A DNA stretch of 64,000 nt from Tenebrio molitor (GCF_963966145.1 NC_091049.1:24676001-24740000); one strand, 5' to 3'; positions 44,690-56,631 are shown, numbered from the stretch's first letter. Made by a program: numbers and translations. The notes: generated by a model from the sequence alone, not told the origin.

Positions 44690-46460
44690 GTCGATGAACA
44701 AATAAAAGTGGGACACTTAAAATTTAATCGATGTAAATCAGGCTATTGAATTGTCAATATATTTGACATCCCTACCATTATATCCGAATTCAACATCTAC
44801 GAGAGGAAGACTATCCTTGAAGAGTACACTTTTGTCGATGGTTATTGAATCAAAACATTTTGAACAACAATTTTTCTAAACACATTTTGTTTACCGATGA
44901 ATGCTCTTTTTCCCGTGAAGGAGTGAAGTAACTAGCATTTTTCGGCACACGAAAATTAAAATCTTCTTAGGGAAAGTGCAAATCAGGAAAGATTTTGTAT
45001 TAATTTATGGGCTGGAATCGTTGGAAATACAGCGTGATCAACAAGGACTGAAGCTGTTGGCAGCAAATGACAGCAAAATATTCCCAAAGTATGAAATGTT
45101 TTTGTGCGTTGTGAATGTCAAAAAATTTAGGTTATGTTACGAGTTGGTAGTTTTAAAACACGATACGTACAAAACGACCAAAAACAGTATAAAACTTAAT
45201 TAGCGGTACTTAATAATGGCCCACTGTTTCGATATTCATAAAAGCGACAGACCGTGCCCGCATGCCCCTCCTGAGAAACAGAAACATGTTTTATGCGTTA
45301 TTATATTCGAGCTGAAAGTCTGCGGGATGCAGGGATTAGATCCGGGAAAATTTGTAAGGGTGGAACTTTAATTTCTTCTTTAAAATGGTTGTAAAGTAAG
45401 GAAAAGGAATGACGGGATTTTTAATGGTAAGGATTATTAGGCCCTGCATTAAACGTGCCCAACAAAGAACTTTGGATGCGTGTGTTTTACATAAGAATCA
45501 CGCCTGTTTGGAGTGAAAGCTTTCGCACTGACTTTCGAGGGTTTTGTTCCATTCGACTTCGAACATTCTCAACTACATCTTCTGTAAGTATAGATGTTCT
45601 ACCAGTAGGTTTTGCCTTTTTCACATCACCTGTTTGTAGGTAACGTTGCACCAATCTCGTGCAATGCTGCCTAAACGCGACTAAGGTACCGGGCCGCCCA
45701 ATGTACCAACTGGCTCAGGGAACATTTGTTGAAATTAGTGCAATGTATCGTCCGTGCTCCGTGGAATACTGCCAACCGTTAGCAGCATCAAAATTTCCAG
45801 TCCGAAAGTACGCCATACCAATAAAAATGTCTTGCTCTAGTGTAAAAACCATTTCCATTAATAAATTGATACAAAAATGACACTTGATTTTGAAGTTTAA
45901 ATTTGCCCGTCAAAATTGACAACTGAAAATGTAATGCTACCAACTTCACTGAAATTTTCATCATGTTGTCATTGTTGCCAACAGCTTCAGTCCTTGTTGA
46001 TCACTCTGTACTTTGGTAAATTCAAATATACTCAATAAAAATTATAAATTCTGGAATGATAGAAACATTTTTATTCAAGTGGGCCCGTTTAAACTTTCTG
46101 CTCGGTTAAATGGTGATGAATATGCGTTTTTTTTTAAATGAAGAACTTCCCGGTTTATGGAATCAATTCAAAGATTATATTTACCAGAAGTCCATAGACA
46201 CTCCGCAAGAGTTAGACGATAAATTTCATGAAGCTATTGTCACTATCACACCAGAGATGTTAGGAAATGTCCAACAAAATTTAATTCGGCGAGCCACCAC
46301 TTGCATTGAATCAAATGGGGGGCATTTCGAACATCGCATTTAAAAAATAATACATAAATAATTGTGAAAAATCAATCTATTTACCTATCTCCTCTATTTT
46401 TTAATATAATTAGTCAACTTAAGTACTATTTCGAGCAAAAAAAGTGGGACATTAACGTCA
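44690..46460 (+). pseudogene. Mariner-type transposase remnant split by a nested element
   Basis: Before the nested element: HLREEDYP, VHFCRWLL and HILFTDECSFSREGV (first catalytic Asp). After it: GPFKLSARLNGDEYAFFLNE, then directly KDYIYQKSIDTPQELDDKF and GGHFEHRI, so the part with the second and third Asp is deleted. The nested element sits at a TA (45028-45029 and 46009-46010). aaaaagtgggaca occurs near both borders in direct orientation; true ends are not resolved. Confidence 0.65.
45030..46008 (-). mobile_element. Nested mariner-type element with cagcgtgatcaacaa ends
   Basis: Ends cagcgtgatcaacaaggactga / tcagtccttgttgatcactctg with TA duplications. Minus strand at about 45850-45460 encodes an N-terminal helix-turn-helix (DIFIGMAYFRTGNFDAANGW; VQRYLQTGDVKKAKPTGR) closely related to that at 19694. 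No catalytic domain. The 242-bp MITE at 30971-31212 has the same ends. Confidence 0.75.
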
Positions 46461-46762
46461 TTGTCTTGACTTTTAATGTGAAATAACCCTTATCTGATTC
46501 TAACCCTACTTTGAGTTGATTGACGTTGTCATTAAGTATTGTAGGTTGTAGGGTATGATTGTAAGTAAGCACGTAGCTTTATCAAAAGAAAAGGGCACTT
46601 GGAAAAGGAAAATGGGAGTATAAAATAAATTTTTAAACTGTCAGCTAGAATAGTGTCAAATTTCTATGACAATCAAAGGCAAAATGACAATAAAGCTTGA
46701 ACTACATCGAATTTTTCAAAACTGACAGAAGTTTTTTTTTTGTTGCGTTTTGCTTTATTATA

Positions 46763-48933
46763 CAGGGTGTTAGGGAATGGTTTCCCGAGAATTTCACGGT
46801 GAGTCTGCGAGAGAAAATGTGGTCGAAAACCTTAGTACAATTTTTTCCTAACATGAATGGTTTTCTCAAAAATAAAAATTTAAAACGGTGCCCCACTGTT
46901 TGGGAACTTTTGCACCATTTTATTGTTGTGATAATTAAATAAATAGTTAACGTTTTGTAATTAATGTTAATTGCTTAGCAACCAAAAACAACAATGACTC
47001 TATGTCAGATTTTATCGAATACCTACTGTCACAATGACATTTCGATTTTAAAAGTCCCCTTGGATAATATCTCATCAAAAATTCATGTTATTCTGTTTGA
47101 AATTTCCGCCAATTTCAAATGGCGCCGCCTCATGAGGAGGTGTCAGTAAGAAAGACTCCATCATCCATCTGTCAACAACAGATACGGGTGAACAAGATTA
47201 AATTTTCACTGATCTCAAAGAAAAATCTCTAGTAACAATAAAACCGCGCGGTCATGACAATAATCGGTTTTCTCAAGAGGGACTCATGTAAGTGCAAACA
47301 GTGGACATAAAAAGAATAGTGTAGTTACTGTTTAATTATAAATAAATTAAATTTTTACTACATATAAAATTGAGACTTCTAGCCACCTTCCTTTCCTTTA
47401 CACCAATATCTTAGTATATTCAAAATATTTATCTGTATTTACCACAGCCTTGAGGTAAGTCCTCTTTTATTGCTACAAAGAACTGAAATTATTTCTACAG
47501 CTTCATTTGTGATACAACATCCAGGTACCTTAAACTATAATGAGATTCGTTAATTTCTGTATAAACTATTTATTTGTATTGAAAAAAATAAAAAACTCAT
47601 AGTAAATGTTCAAAATGTCCCCCGTTTGCCCTAATACAAGCATTAGCACGTCTTAATAATGACCTGCTAACCCGTGGTAACTCATCTTGATCGTTGCGAA
47701 TTCGTTCTGCAGCCAACATGATTCTGTTTAAAAGATCGTCTTGAGTATTTACTGCAGTTCTATACACCATAGATTTCATATAACCCCATAAATAAAAGTC
47801 GCAATTGTTGAGATCAGGGGAACGAGGAGGCCACGCAGTTGGTCCGCCTCGTCCAATCCATTGGGGTCCGTATGAAACGTTTAAAAAATGTCTTACATTT
47901 AAAGTAAAATGCGCCGAAGTACCGTCATGCGTGAACCACATGGCCCTCCGAATCTCCAAAGCAATTTCCTCCAAAAGACCTGGCAGATCAACATTTAAGA
48001 AATTTAAATAATTTTCTCCTGTTAATCTTGCTGGTAACACAAACGGTCCTATCAGATGTGTTCCAATAATCCCGGCCCAAACATTTATGGAAAAACGATG
48101 CTGGAAACGGCCTTGGTGAATGACGTGAGGATTGACGTCGGCCCAATGGTGAGTATTGTGAAAATTTTGAATACCGTCCCTCGTAAAGCAGCATTCATCA
48201 GTCATAAGAATTTGGTTATGGAATAAAGGATCTTGGTTAAACTTTTGCAATAACCATTCGCAAAACCTTTGCCTTTGAGGAAAGTCATGTGTGCTTAGGC
48301 TTTGAACTCGTTGGAAATGATACGGATAAAGAAGAGATTCCTTCAAAGTTCTCCACACCGTCCAATCACTAACTCCAAATTCCCTAGCAATTTGTCTGGT
48401 ACTTATTGAGGAATCTTCAACAACTCGATGCAAAATTTCCTCTTCCACATTCACCATTCCTGCATTCCGTCCTCTACCTACGTCTTGATTTTTGGGTAAC
48501 GCAGAACCGGTTGTACGCAAACGTTGTGCTACACTAAGAATGGTTTTACTGTCTGGGACTCTCCGCTGAGGAAAACGTTCCTCATACCTTCGGACAGCAG
48601 CATTGGCATTTCCGCTACATTCCCCATACACAAAATGCATATCTGCATACTCCTTGATGGAGTATTCGGGCATTATAAACGATTGTAATGATTGTTGGTT
48701 GAGTGAAGTGTAGACTTTGACAGTAGTAAATTTCGAAGCAATCATTTTTAAATCGAAACATACAAGATTTTTTCGTGCACAAAGCAATATTTCAGCAGTC
48801 CCAAAACAGCAGGGAACAATTTCATTTTCAGAAAACGGTTCAGTTTATCCAAAAACGGTATAAAGGTTTTCGACCACATTTTCCCTGATAAACTCACCCT
48901 GAAATTCTCGGGAGACCATTCCCTAACACCCTG
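46763..48933 (-). mobile_element. Mariner-type transposon with intact transposase
   Basis: Ends cagggtgttagggaatggtttcccgagaattt and the complement at 48902-48933, TA on both sides. Well-matched TIRs of about 73 bp grade into weaker similarity for about 160 bp. 2171 bp in all. One uninterrupted transposase gene inside. This is the most complete DNA transposon in the window. Confidence 0.9.
47597..48673 (-). CDS. Tc1/mariner superfamily transposase, intact (DD41D spacing)
   Basis: 358 residues from MPEYSIKEYADMHFVYGECS to the stop. This ATG is chosen because homologues of the group begin at this motif; the frame stays open 38 codons further upstream. N-terminal DUF4817-type helix-turn-helix (about 1-110), second helix-turn-helix with STRQIAREFGVSDWTVWRTL, then the DDD domain: ILMTDECCFTRDG, MWFTHDGTSAHF and SPDLNNCDFYLWG. 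I count 41 residues between the second Asp and the Asp of NNCD. C-terminus GGHFEHLL as in the other remnants here. Cut-and-paste transposition into TA is known for the superfamily; activity of this copy is inference. Confidence 0.9.
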   Translation of the reverse strand: MPEYSIKEYADMHFVYGECSGNANAAVRRYEERFPQRRVPDSKTILSVAQRLRTTGSALPKNQDVGRGRNAGMVNVEEEILHRVVEDSSISTRQIAREFGVSDWTVWRTLKESLLYPYHFQRVQSLSTHDFPQRQRFCEWLLQKFNQDPLFHNQILMTDECCFTRDGIQNFHNTHHWADVNPHVIHQGRFQHRFSINVWAGIIGTHLIGPFVLPARLTGENYLNFLNVDLPGLLEEIALEIRRAMWFTHDGTSAHFTLNVRHFLNVSYGPQWIGRGGPTAWPPRSPDLNNCDFYLWGYMKSMVYRTAVNTQDDLLNRIMLAAERIRNDQDELPRVSRSLLRRANACIRANGGHFEHLL

Positions 48934-50626
48934 TATAAAAATGCATAATTAATCGAATATTTGTAAAGACGACAAACTTCCTATTGGTCTAGTAGGGCGG
49001 TCCAGTAGGTGGTTTCTTCAATGCCCTAAACGACTTAGAATTGGACGCTCGAAGCTGGAGAGTCAAGCCCATGTTCCTTTGTACCATTCTTTTTTTGTGA
49101 TCCTTTAGTTTCCTATTGTTATTTCTATTTTTGTGTGCCGTGCTGTTCGCAGGCGATGAAGTGGACAATCCAATCGCTAGGCTTTTAGTGCCCATTCGTC
49201 TAATTTTCTGTCCCCCCTTGGGAGACGTAGTACTTTCCGTTTCATTTTAGAGGTTATCTTCGAAAATCGTCTAAAGATATCAATTTGGTACCGATTTCGC
49301 TGGAAATTGCTCCCTTACTTTCAACATGATGGGTCGATAGCCCGTCTCAATCCATCAGAAATGTCGTTCACTCTAATTAATTCAATCTTACCATCACTTG
49401 GTCAAAGGTAAACAAAAAAACACCTGAATGACACTTAATACTTAATTGACAGAACCGGTAGTACCGACCTTGATGTATCCCTTTCCTCGCGCGCGAAATT
49501 CAAATTAGATCAATTACGAACGAGTCCTTCGATTTTGGCTGATAACCACCCCTTCCTACATCGGTTCAAAAAGCAGGCACTTCCGTCAGCGATTCGAGTA
49601 CAACCTGTTGTTGGTGGAAATAGCGGGGAATGTTGGTTTCGAAAATTACCTGATTACAAGGGATTCATCCTCTTCTATTTAAATCAATTTTGTCCTCTTC
49701 GGCTGGGAATCGACCCTTCCACATCGATATTGAGGCAAAATTTCCTTCGGGAATTATTTCAACACCAACCTCACGAGTTATCGAAGGTAAAAACCCACTT
49801 TATTTCATCATTCGGTTAGTTTGGTACTAATGTACGTACGATCGTACGTGTACATTAGGGTGATTTTGGGAGACTAAAATTTGGGGGCAATCCGATCAAG
49901 GACCTCGTAGTTCCGTCTTAGCAACCCGGAGTCGAACATACACCGTTACCGGAGTTTCTCCACTTCATCGCACGCCAGCCGCTTCCTGGGCCGGAAAACC
50001 AAAAGGGAAATAGCCGTCCAGAGTGTGCACATTCCTCAAGTGAAATCTGCCAACTTTTCGACAATTTGGGGAGTCCAGTTAAAATCAGGGAATAATTGAA
50101 TCAATGAATTTGATGTTAGCAGGTTTCAAATTGAGAGAAACACAAAATCAATGTTCATTAGGTTAATTTACTTTTTTAGCATTCTCAAATTTGTGGCATA
50201 TTTATAATTAAAGGGCGAGAATTGGAAATTAGAAACAGAGCGCTTTATCGTAGAAAATAACTAGAATCGTTTGCACTTTTAGTTAGACAAGTAACAAAGC
50301 AAAGTGGAAAGGGAGTCGGTAGAAAACAGGGACAACACGGTAACGGTAAAGCCAGGTAGTCGTAGAAATCAGACGTGCGAGTGAGAGAGAGAGAATGAAA
50401 TTTACGAAGTAATTATTAATTAGAACGGTTTTGGGGAATCAAACCAATGTAGAACAATTTTTAGAAGTAGCAGATCAACGGAATTTAGTTGCATGACATG
50501 ACACTTACGTAACAGCGTTTCAAGCCCAATTTAGGTTTCAAAATAATGTTAATTTGTTTCATTTTAATTCTGTTTGGTTCATTTTAATTCAGTTTAATTC
50601 TTGGTGTTGATTTTTATTATTGTATA
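48934..50626. other. Intergenic stretch, G+C-richer, no known gene
   Basis: An unrecognised 94-codon frame at 49535-49819 and a basic minus frame at 49195-48989 lie here; neither has motifs I know. 49827-49858 is a near-palindrome around cgtacgatcgtacg. Confidence 0.45.
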
Positions 50627-51838
50627 CAGTATGTTATTGAAATGCGTTAAGAAAATTTAAACGGTGATAGAACTCATCAAAACAAATTACTTTTCTATTT
50701 ACCATTTTTTCGAAAAATCCTTTTAAACTCAGATAAAATTTTAATTATTTTGATCGTAATTTCTAGTACCCGCCAATGTCTCCCTGCGTACATTAAAAGC
50801 GAAAGAAGATAAAAACTTACACAGTCAAGCAAAAACCAATTCTTTATTCGTAGTAAGTGAGAATGACATTGAAGTTACGCAGCACACTCGATCAAGGGCA
50901 CTAACCTTTAAATTAAATGTTCGAAATGACGCCCTCCGTAATCGATGCACGCTCTTGTGTGCCCTTCGAGCCACAGAAGCTTGAGTTCTCTTCAACATGT
51001 CAGAATTTTATCGAATTGCCTCGGTGTCAACTGGAGTCTCATACACAATCTGTTTTAAATGGCCCCATAAAAAAAGTCACAAGGGTTTAAGTCCGGTGAA
51101 CGAGCTGGCGATAAAACTGGTCAATTACGACCTATTGAAGAAGCCATTGACAAAATGCAATTCGACGTGATGGATCTTCTGATTTTAAGTGTTGGACGCG
51201 TTGAAGATGATACGGATGTAATCCCTGTTCGTGCAGCATTCTCCAAATTGTAAAACTGGAAACGTCAATTCGTAATGCAAGTCGTCGGCAACTAACATTC
51301 GGTTCTTCGTCAACAGGACAGGACAGGACTAAAAGTCCCTTAATGCCTTAAATGCTGGACAACATTCACAAAGGTACGTGGACAGGGAACTTGGCGACCA
51401 GGAAATCTCTTCATGAGTTCATGTACCTACATACAAACGCCTGGTTGCATCAGCATTTAATAAAGCTTCCCCGTAGATGAGCACCATGTCTGTTAACTCC
51501 GGATTAGTGTACTTCACCATTTTTAACGATAATTACGGAAAATTCACTTTCTAATAAATTGTAAACACGGCCGCATGCAGGTAAAGGGGGTAACTAAATT
51601 GTGTCAGTAAGTTTTTGCAAGACCTATCCGCCTGGGTTTTTGCCGTATTTAACGTTTATCGTACAAGGCCGTGTTCTTTCATCGTCCCATTCATAAACCA
51701 CTCGATGACACGGAATACGGTGAAAATAAATTCGAGCATAAATATCAGTTTTCGAAAAAATGGTAAATAGAAAAGTAATTTGTTTTGATGAGTTCTATCA
51801 CCGTTTAAATTTTCTTAATGCATTTTAATAACACGTTG
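50627..51838 (-). mobile_element. Mariner-type deletion derivative with long TIRs
   Basis: TIRs of about 75 bp (ttaagaaaatttaaacggtg, atagaactcatcaaaacaaa, ttacttttctatttacc and complements), TA flanks. Minus strand 51520-50905 retains MVKYTNPELTDMVLIYGEAL, LALRIDVSSFTIWRMLHEQG, RIAFCQWLL, then jumps to a C-terminal part with NPCDFF-type and HFEHL-type sequence in other frames. The central catalytic region is deleted. Confidence 0.75.
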
Positions 51839-52549
51839 TAGAGTAGGTAATTCAGTGTTCCTGTTTAATTCTGTTGGTTCCATTTTTAATTGTGTTTGTT
51901 TCTTGATCTTGAGGTTTATTATTGTATTGAGTCAGTAATTTAATGTTCCTTTTCAGAGTTCTAATTCAACAACAAATTATGTACATTCGGTCTCGTCCTA
52001 ACAAAAGTCTAAATTTAAACATTTAAAATAATGGTGGAAAACGGAAACTGTAATTTCAAAAGTTCTAGAGATATCGAAAAGGTGTCACGATCGGCGTAAA
52101 GTAAAACCGAGCTGATTGGTCACTTTGGTCAAGTAGGGGTTGCGAAAGTGGGGTGCGCCAGAAATGATAAAACCTATGGCCCCTACAACTATAGTTGCAT
52201 TTTTTTAATAAACAATTGTCAAAACGTTGTCTTGTTGGTATGAGCCAAACTGTGATTTTCATGATAATACGATTGGTCACATTGAGTGTCAACATTTTTT
52301 TGTGTAACTGAGCCTGCGCCCTAACGAGCGAGAGTTTATTTCAAATTCGAAAAGGTTTCTCCTGATTTCTCATTAAATTTGTTTTGAAAATGAATTCACG
52401 GAAGAAAGGTACGGGAAGTGACGTGAACATAACCTTAACCATGATTTGGTTATACAGCTGGTCCATATGACCAAATTTTAGGGTGGTACAGTATGGTTTT
52501 TTACTTCATTTTGACACTGACAATTGTTTATTAAAAAAATTTCCCTATA
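51839..52549. other. Intergenic stretch with an inverted pair
   Basis: No gene. tttttttaataaacaattgtca (52200-52221) and tgacaattgtttattaaaaaaa (52518-52539) are inverted copies, probably arms of a small element. Confidence 0.5.
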
Positions 52550-53500
52550 GGTTATGGTACCGACATCTGGCTGGCCCAGAATATGGTTGGTAGCGCTGAA
52601 GTCACTATATCATCAATAAAGGCGGCTATTATTTAAATTTGAAAACTTGTTGTCACTTCATACTATCATTGCGTTAAATAATTATTGTAATAAAACGACT
52701 TGTAAATAAAAATGCCCAGTTGTTTCATTACTAGCTGTAAAAATAGAAATGAGAAAGGATTTACGTTATACAGAATCCCGAAAATTCCTCAGCGTCGTGC
52801 TAAGTGGTTAGAACTAATAAGACCACATATGGAAATTACAGAAACAAATTTAAATCTATCTAATATATAAAATTCTCGTGTCACAGTTTTAGTTATCATA
52901 CTCCTCCGAAATGGCTTAACCGATTTTGATGAAATTTTATATGTATATTCAGTAGGTCTGAGAATAGGTTGTTATCTATTTTTTATACCCCTAAGTGATA
53001 AGGGTGGTCCACCCCAAAAAAATTTTTTTTATTTTGTGGACAAAATTGTTTTATTTTTATTTTTTTATGACGTGGCATTAAAAAATACTTACAACCCTAA
53101 ATTTTCACCCTTCTACCATCAACCCCTATTTTTTAATAGCGATGTTAGTAATTCAATAATTTTCAACACCGGTCGATAACTTGATCGTTCAGTTAATTCA
53201 GTGATTTCATATAACCTCAAAAGTACTCGACATGTGTCACGAGCTCACACCAATGATTTTTATTGTGTTACACAGTGTTGGATTTGTCTCCGCCCCGATT
53301 AGCAGAATAACTATTAAAACATCGAATAACTAACGAAAAAAAATTTATGAAGAAAATTCATTTTGTAAGGTTATGTCATCTGTCATTGTGCGCGCATTGA
53401 CAATTTGAACTTAATTGAGTTTTAACGTCAGCTGAGTTTTGACACCAAGTGTGATCAATGGTGGTCAACACGTATTACTCTTGCCTATTTTTGCATTGTA

Positions 53501-54235
53501 CAGGGTGCGACAACATAACTTCCTTATTTGAAATGCGCGCCATTCAGACTGTAACGGGGCGGGAGTGGTCTCATTCGGAAGCCGTGGTCCCGTGGTTTTA
53601 AAGATTTGTTCCCTATCTCTGTCAGCTGCCATCATGCGTTGTCAGGAAAGAGCACTATTTGAAAAAAGCGTAAATGCCGTGTAAATGCGCACTGCCATAA
53701 AGTGGTACTAAATGCAGAGCGCACCATGTGGAAAGATCCCAGCAGTGTCACTAACGCTTGCGCGTAGTTTGAGAAGAGTCATAAAGTGGTACCAGAGAGT
53801 GCCCGACTGATACCGCATCTAAAGCATTGACGGTATAGGGCTATAGGGAATGCTCCCTCCTGTTAATACTACCTCCATGGTTGGAAGAGTGGAGATGGAG
53901 ACCCTGCGTTTGCCGTCGAGGTCTACTTTTCAAACTGATATTCTGTGATCGCAACCCTTCCGAAATGGCTTCAATGTTGGGTGTGTCCGGAACCAGAAAT
54001 CAATTGTTACATGGGTCACTACGTTCAGACAAACCGGGAGTGCGACAAGACGAAGAACTGGAGATTCACTTCAATAAGGGGCAATTTGTAGTAGAGAACT
54101 CGCTCGCCAGATTTGGCCCCTTGCGATTTTGTTTATGGGTTTTTTTGAAATCTCGCGTTTATATCAACCATCTAAGGACCGTACAAGACCTGAAGGCCAA
54201 CATCCGTGCAGAAATTGCACATCACGTGACGTGAA
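53501..54235 (+). pseudogene. Mariner-type transposase fragment inside the Helitron
   Basis: Starts with a cagggtg TIR-like end next to TA. The frame 53881-54234 includes LRFCLWVFLKSRVYINHLRT and LKANIRAEIAHHV; in a second frame PDLAPCDFVYGFF gives the third catalytic Asp. No right TIR. Also partly present in the other Helitron copy (about 4800-4910 and 4913-4955). Confidence 0.65.
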
Positions 54236-54290
54236 TACGAATGAATTATCTCCGTCGGAGGGCGTAGTGCTTAGCATTAAATTAAGGTAC

Positions 54291-54512
54291 AGTTGGTTGC
54301 AAAAAAAAAACGGGAACTGTCGGAATAAAATTGACACATTTTTACAATTTTTTCATAGTGTGAGTTACGAGAGATAGGTTAGAATTAGAGTCAAAATTCA
54401 GACATTTTTAGAAATTATTTGATAGGTATTGTCGAGTAGACAATTAATTGACAAATTGACAAAACCGAATTAGAAAAATTTTCGTTTCCCGTTTTTTTTT
54501 TGCAACCAACTG
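54291..54512. mobile_element. Palindromic MITE with cagttggttgca ends, copy 2
   Basis: Same family as 4518-4724; ends cagttggttgc / gcaaccaactg with TA flanks, 222 bp. Confidence 0.75.
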
Positions 54513-55353
54513 TATTAAATTTGTTTGTGTATGCATTAAATCATTAAATTTCAATTCATTTCAATTATTCATTTTATCTTAATAAAAAAACTTAATTTAA
54601 TTCACCTAATAAGTTAACACATTTATTGATTCTGAGGCGGTACGAAGTTCGCCGGGTCAGCTAGTAATAATATAAGAATATGCGAGGTAAGTGTTCAAGA
54701 CAATATTTTAAGAAAATGATAATTTCAAATTGGTCATAGATACCTTTTTCTGGAGAGCAATTTCAATCAGCAAGTTCGAAATTGCTTAGATGTGATGCAA
54801 TTCCAGATCTTTTAAGAAACAACTTAAATTTTAATTATGTAAGTTTATGTCTGTAAATTACATAATATACATCATTAGATTTTGTAATAATTTTAGACAA
54901 ATTTTAAAAATGCTGAGCCGAACGTCCCCACAGATAACGGTCAAGAAGTACACGAAAAAGTGGCAAATGATTTTGGCAATATTAATAAGAACCTAAGGAA
55001 TCAAATTAGAGATTTGAAAAGGCAATTACAGCAACAGCATAATGAAATAACGTCTTTAAAAGAAAAATAAATTATTAACAAGTGGATTTTCTCAGATTTT
55101 TACTGAAGATCAAATGATATTTGTAAAAAATAATGGCAGTTTAAGGGGACTTTCTTCTTGATCCAATATATCAATACATAAAGCCTTAAAATTAAATATC
55201 TCTTGTGGAACGTCAGGATACGAAGAAATTTTGCGTCAAGGGCTGCCTTTTCCTACCATAAGAACAATTCAGCGCCATATTCAAGATTTAAAATTTAAAC
55301 CGGGAATTTTAACAGAAATTATTGATTTGTTGAAAGTTAAGGTAGACAAAAAG

Positions 55354-55714
55354 TATTTTTCTATAATTAATTCAAAAAATTGAAATTCACGCATAGTTAT
55401 CTGTGCCTGAAGTGGGTCATTTTCTAACGTGTATTTCTTTTTGCATTGTTAGTAAGATCGAAACCATAGAAACCATACAAAACAGTGTGTGAAATGCGAT
55501 TTCACGCACACGACTATTTCTGTGTTTCACTTCACGCACTGTATTTTATTAGTTACCTAGCAACATGGTCACTGCATTGAAACTTCAGAGTTCCTTCAAA
55601 AATTTGAATTTTTAATTTCAATTTTTTGAATCAATTATAGAAAAAATATTGTTTATATTTCGTGCGTGAAGATGTTTTTGTGCATTCAAAGGCACTTAAT
55701 ATAAAAATAACTAT
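55354..55714. mobile_element. Palindromic MITE plus tail, copy 2
   Basis: Close copy of 8947-9394, but the tail hairpin is reduced: after gtgcattcaaaggc it goes straight to acttaatat, losing the loop and right arm. It interrupts the THAP9-like gene. Confidence 0.75.
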
Positions 55715-56034
55715 TTTGGTTTAGTAGTGTATTTAAAAAATTTGTTAACATTTTTCTTCGATCTCGTTTGTATTTTCTTTTAAAAAAACACAATACTTCT
55801 ATTAAGGCAAGTACTTGTTATAGTAGTGTCTCTACGAATAAAAAGAATTGATTTATTTTATTTACATACACCGTAGCTGTAGAGGCCATTATGGACCATA
55901 ATGCGACAAAGAGCATTCTTATTTGTAAATGTCCATTAAAATTATTTTTTAAATGCACATGTATGCAACCAACTATACACTGCTGGTTACTTTTTAAATG
56001 TCATGTTTGGGCCACGATGTCGGTACCATAAAAC

Positions 56035-56631
56035 CGAATGCGGCACGCGAAACAGGACTTTTTTGATTCACTCGGGGTTTGATCTCCAAAGTAGCCGAAG
56101 GTACGTTCAGTACTTCCAGCAGCCATTTTGTGACCACGTGCTTTACATTTACAAGGTAAATTATTTTTCTAATTCTTGTACTTAAATTGTAGTCGCGGTT
56201 TCCCACAACATTAGTTCACTATCGTGTTAAAATAAAAATTATATTATTTTCTTTGAGCATTAGATGACCACGTGACTCTTTAGATTCTTGAATTAATTTC
56301 TTTATCGCGAAGTATGTGATCTTCTTGCATTTACCAATTGGGGAAACGTGCTCTCGACAAGGCGATCTAGTTTAAATTATTATAAAAAGGGGATATCTTA
56401 ATTTATTATTCGTCGCTTTGGGACTTTCTCTCGGTCGAGGGAAGCTACCGCCAGTGTCCATCGTTCTCAATTAGCTGTTGGTCCGGCGTAGAGCACAAAG
56501 AGCCATCGCCAAATTTAGTTGGATAGTGACCCTTTAGGTACAGCTGACACGTGAAGAGAGGTACCCTTGTAAGTCTGTTAGAACCTTTGCCCCTTTTATT
56601 TTACCCTTTATTAGAGCAGGCTAGACTGAGA
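56035..56631. other. Intergenic stretch, no gene seen
   Basis: No supported coding region. The part from about 56370 may belong to the same larger element as the repeat that follows. Confidence 0.4.

Larger units (their letters stand above)
52859..54664 (+). mobile_element. Non-autonomous Helitron, copy 2, carrying a mariner fragment
   Basis: 5' TCTAATATATAAAATTCTCG, 3' CTAG, inserted exactly between A (52858) and T (54665). Stem ggcg...cgcc about 11 nt before CTAG. No Rep/helicase ORF. Inside: mariner end at 53501 (TA-cagggtgcgac), mariner transposase C-terminus and the cagttggttgca MITE. Longer than the copy at 4363-5592 by 560 bp. Confidence 0.85.
52712..55353 (+). pseudogene. THAP-domain P-element/THAP9-like transposase, broken
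   Basis: MPSCFITSCKNRNEKGFTLY with RRAKWLELI gives the first half of a THAP zinc finger (C2CH). The Helitron cuts it at 52858. After it, NIRICE supplies the next Cys, then an intron (54691), an exon with PFSGEQFQSASSKLLRCDAI, another intron, a coiled-coil stretch (NLRNQIRDLKRQLQQQHNEI) and, after a stop, ALKLNISCGTSGYEEILRQG, LPFPTIRTIQRHIQDLKFKP and GILTEIIDLLKVK, typical of the P-element/THAP9 region before the catalytic core. The MITE at 55354 ends the readable gene. At least one frame offset at the Helitron site and in-frame stops. Confidence 0.75.
52550..56034 (+). mobile_element. P/THAP9-like DNA transposon, twice interrupted
   Basis: Inverted pair ggttatggtaccgacatctggctggccca (from 52550) and tgggccacgatgtcggtaccataaaacc (to 56034), about 30 bp, brackets a THAP-type transposase gene. 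The span includes a Helitron (52859-54664) and a MITE (55354-55650). Thirty-base TIRs suit P-like elements. No target duplication was recognised, so the ends are tentative. Confidence 0.5.

Noticed and set aside
49535..49819. 94-codon frame in the G+C-richer stretch
   Set aside because: No recognised motif and no homologous copy in the window; could be a fragment but cannot be supported.
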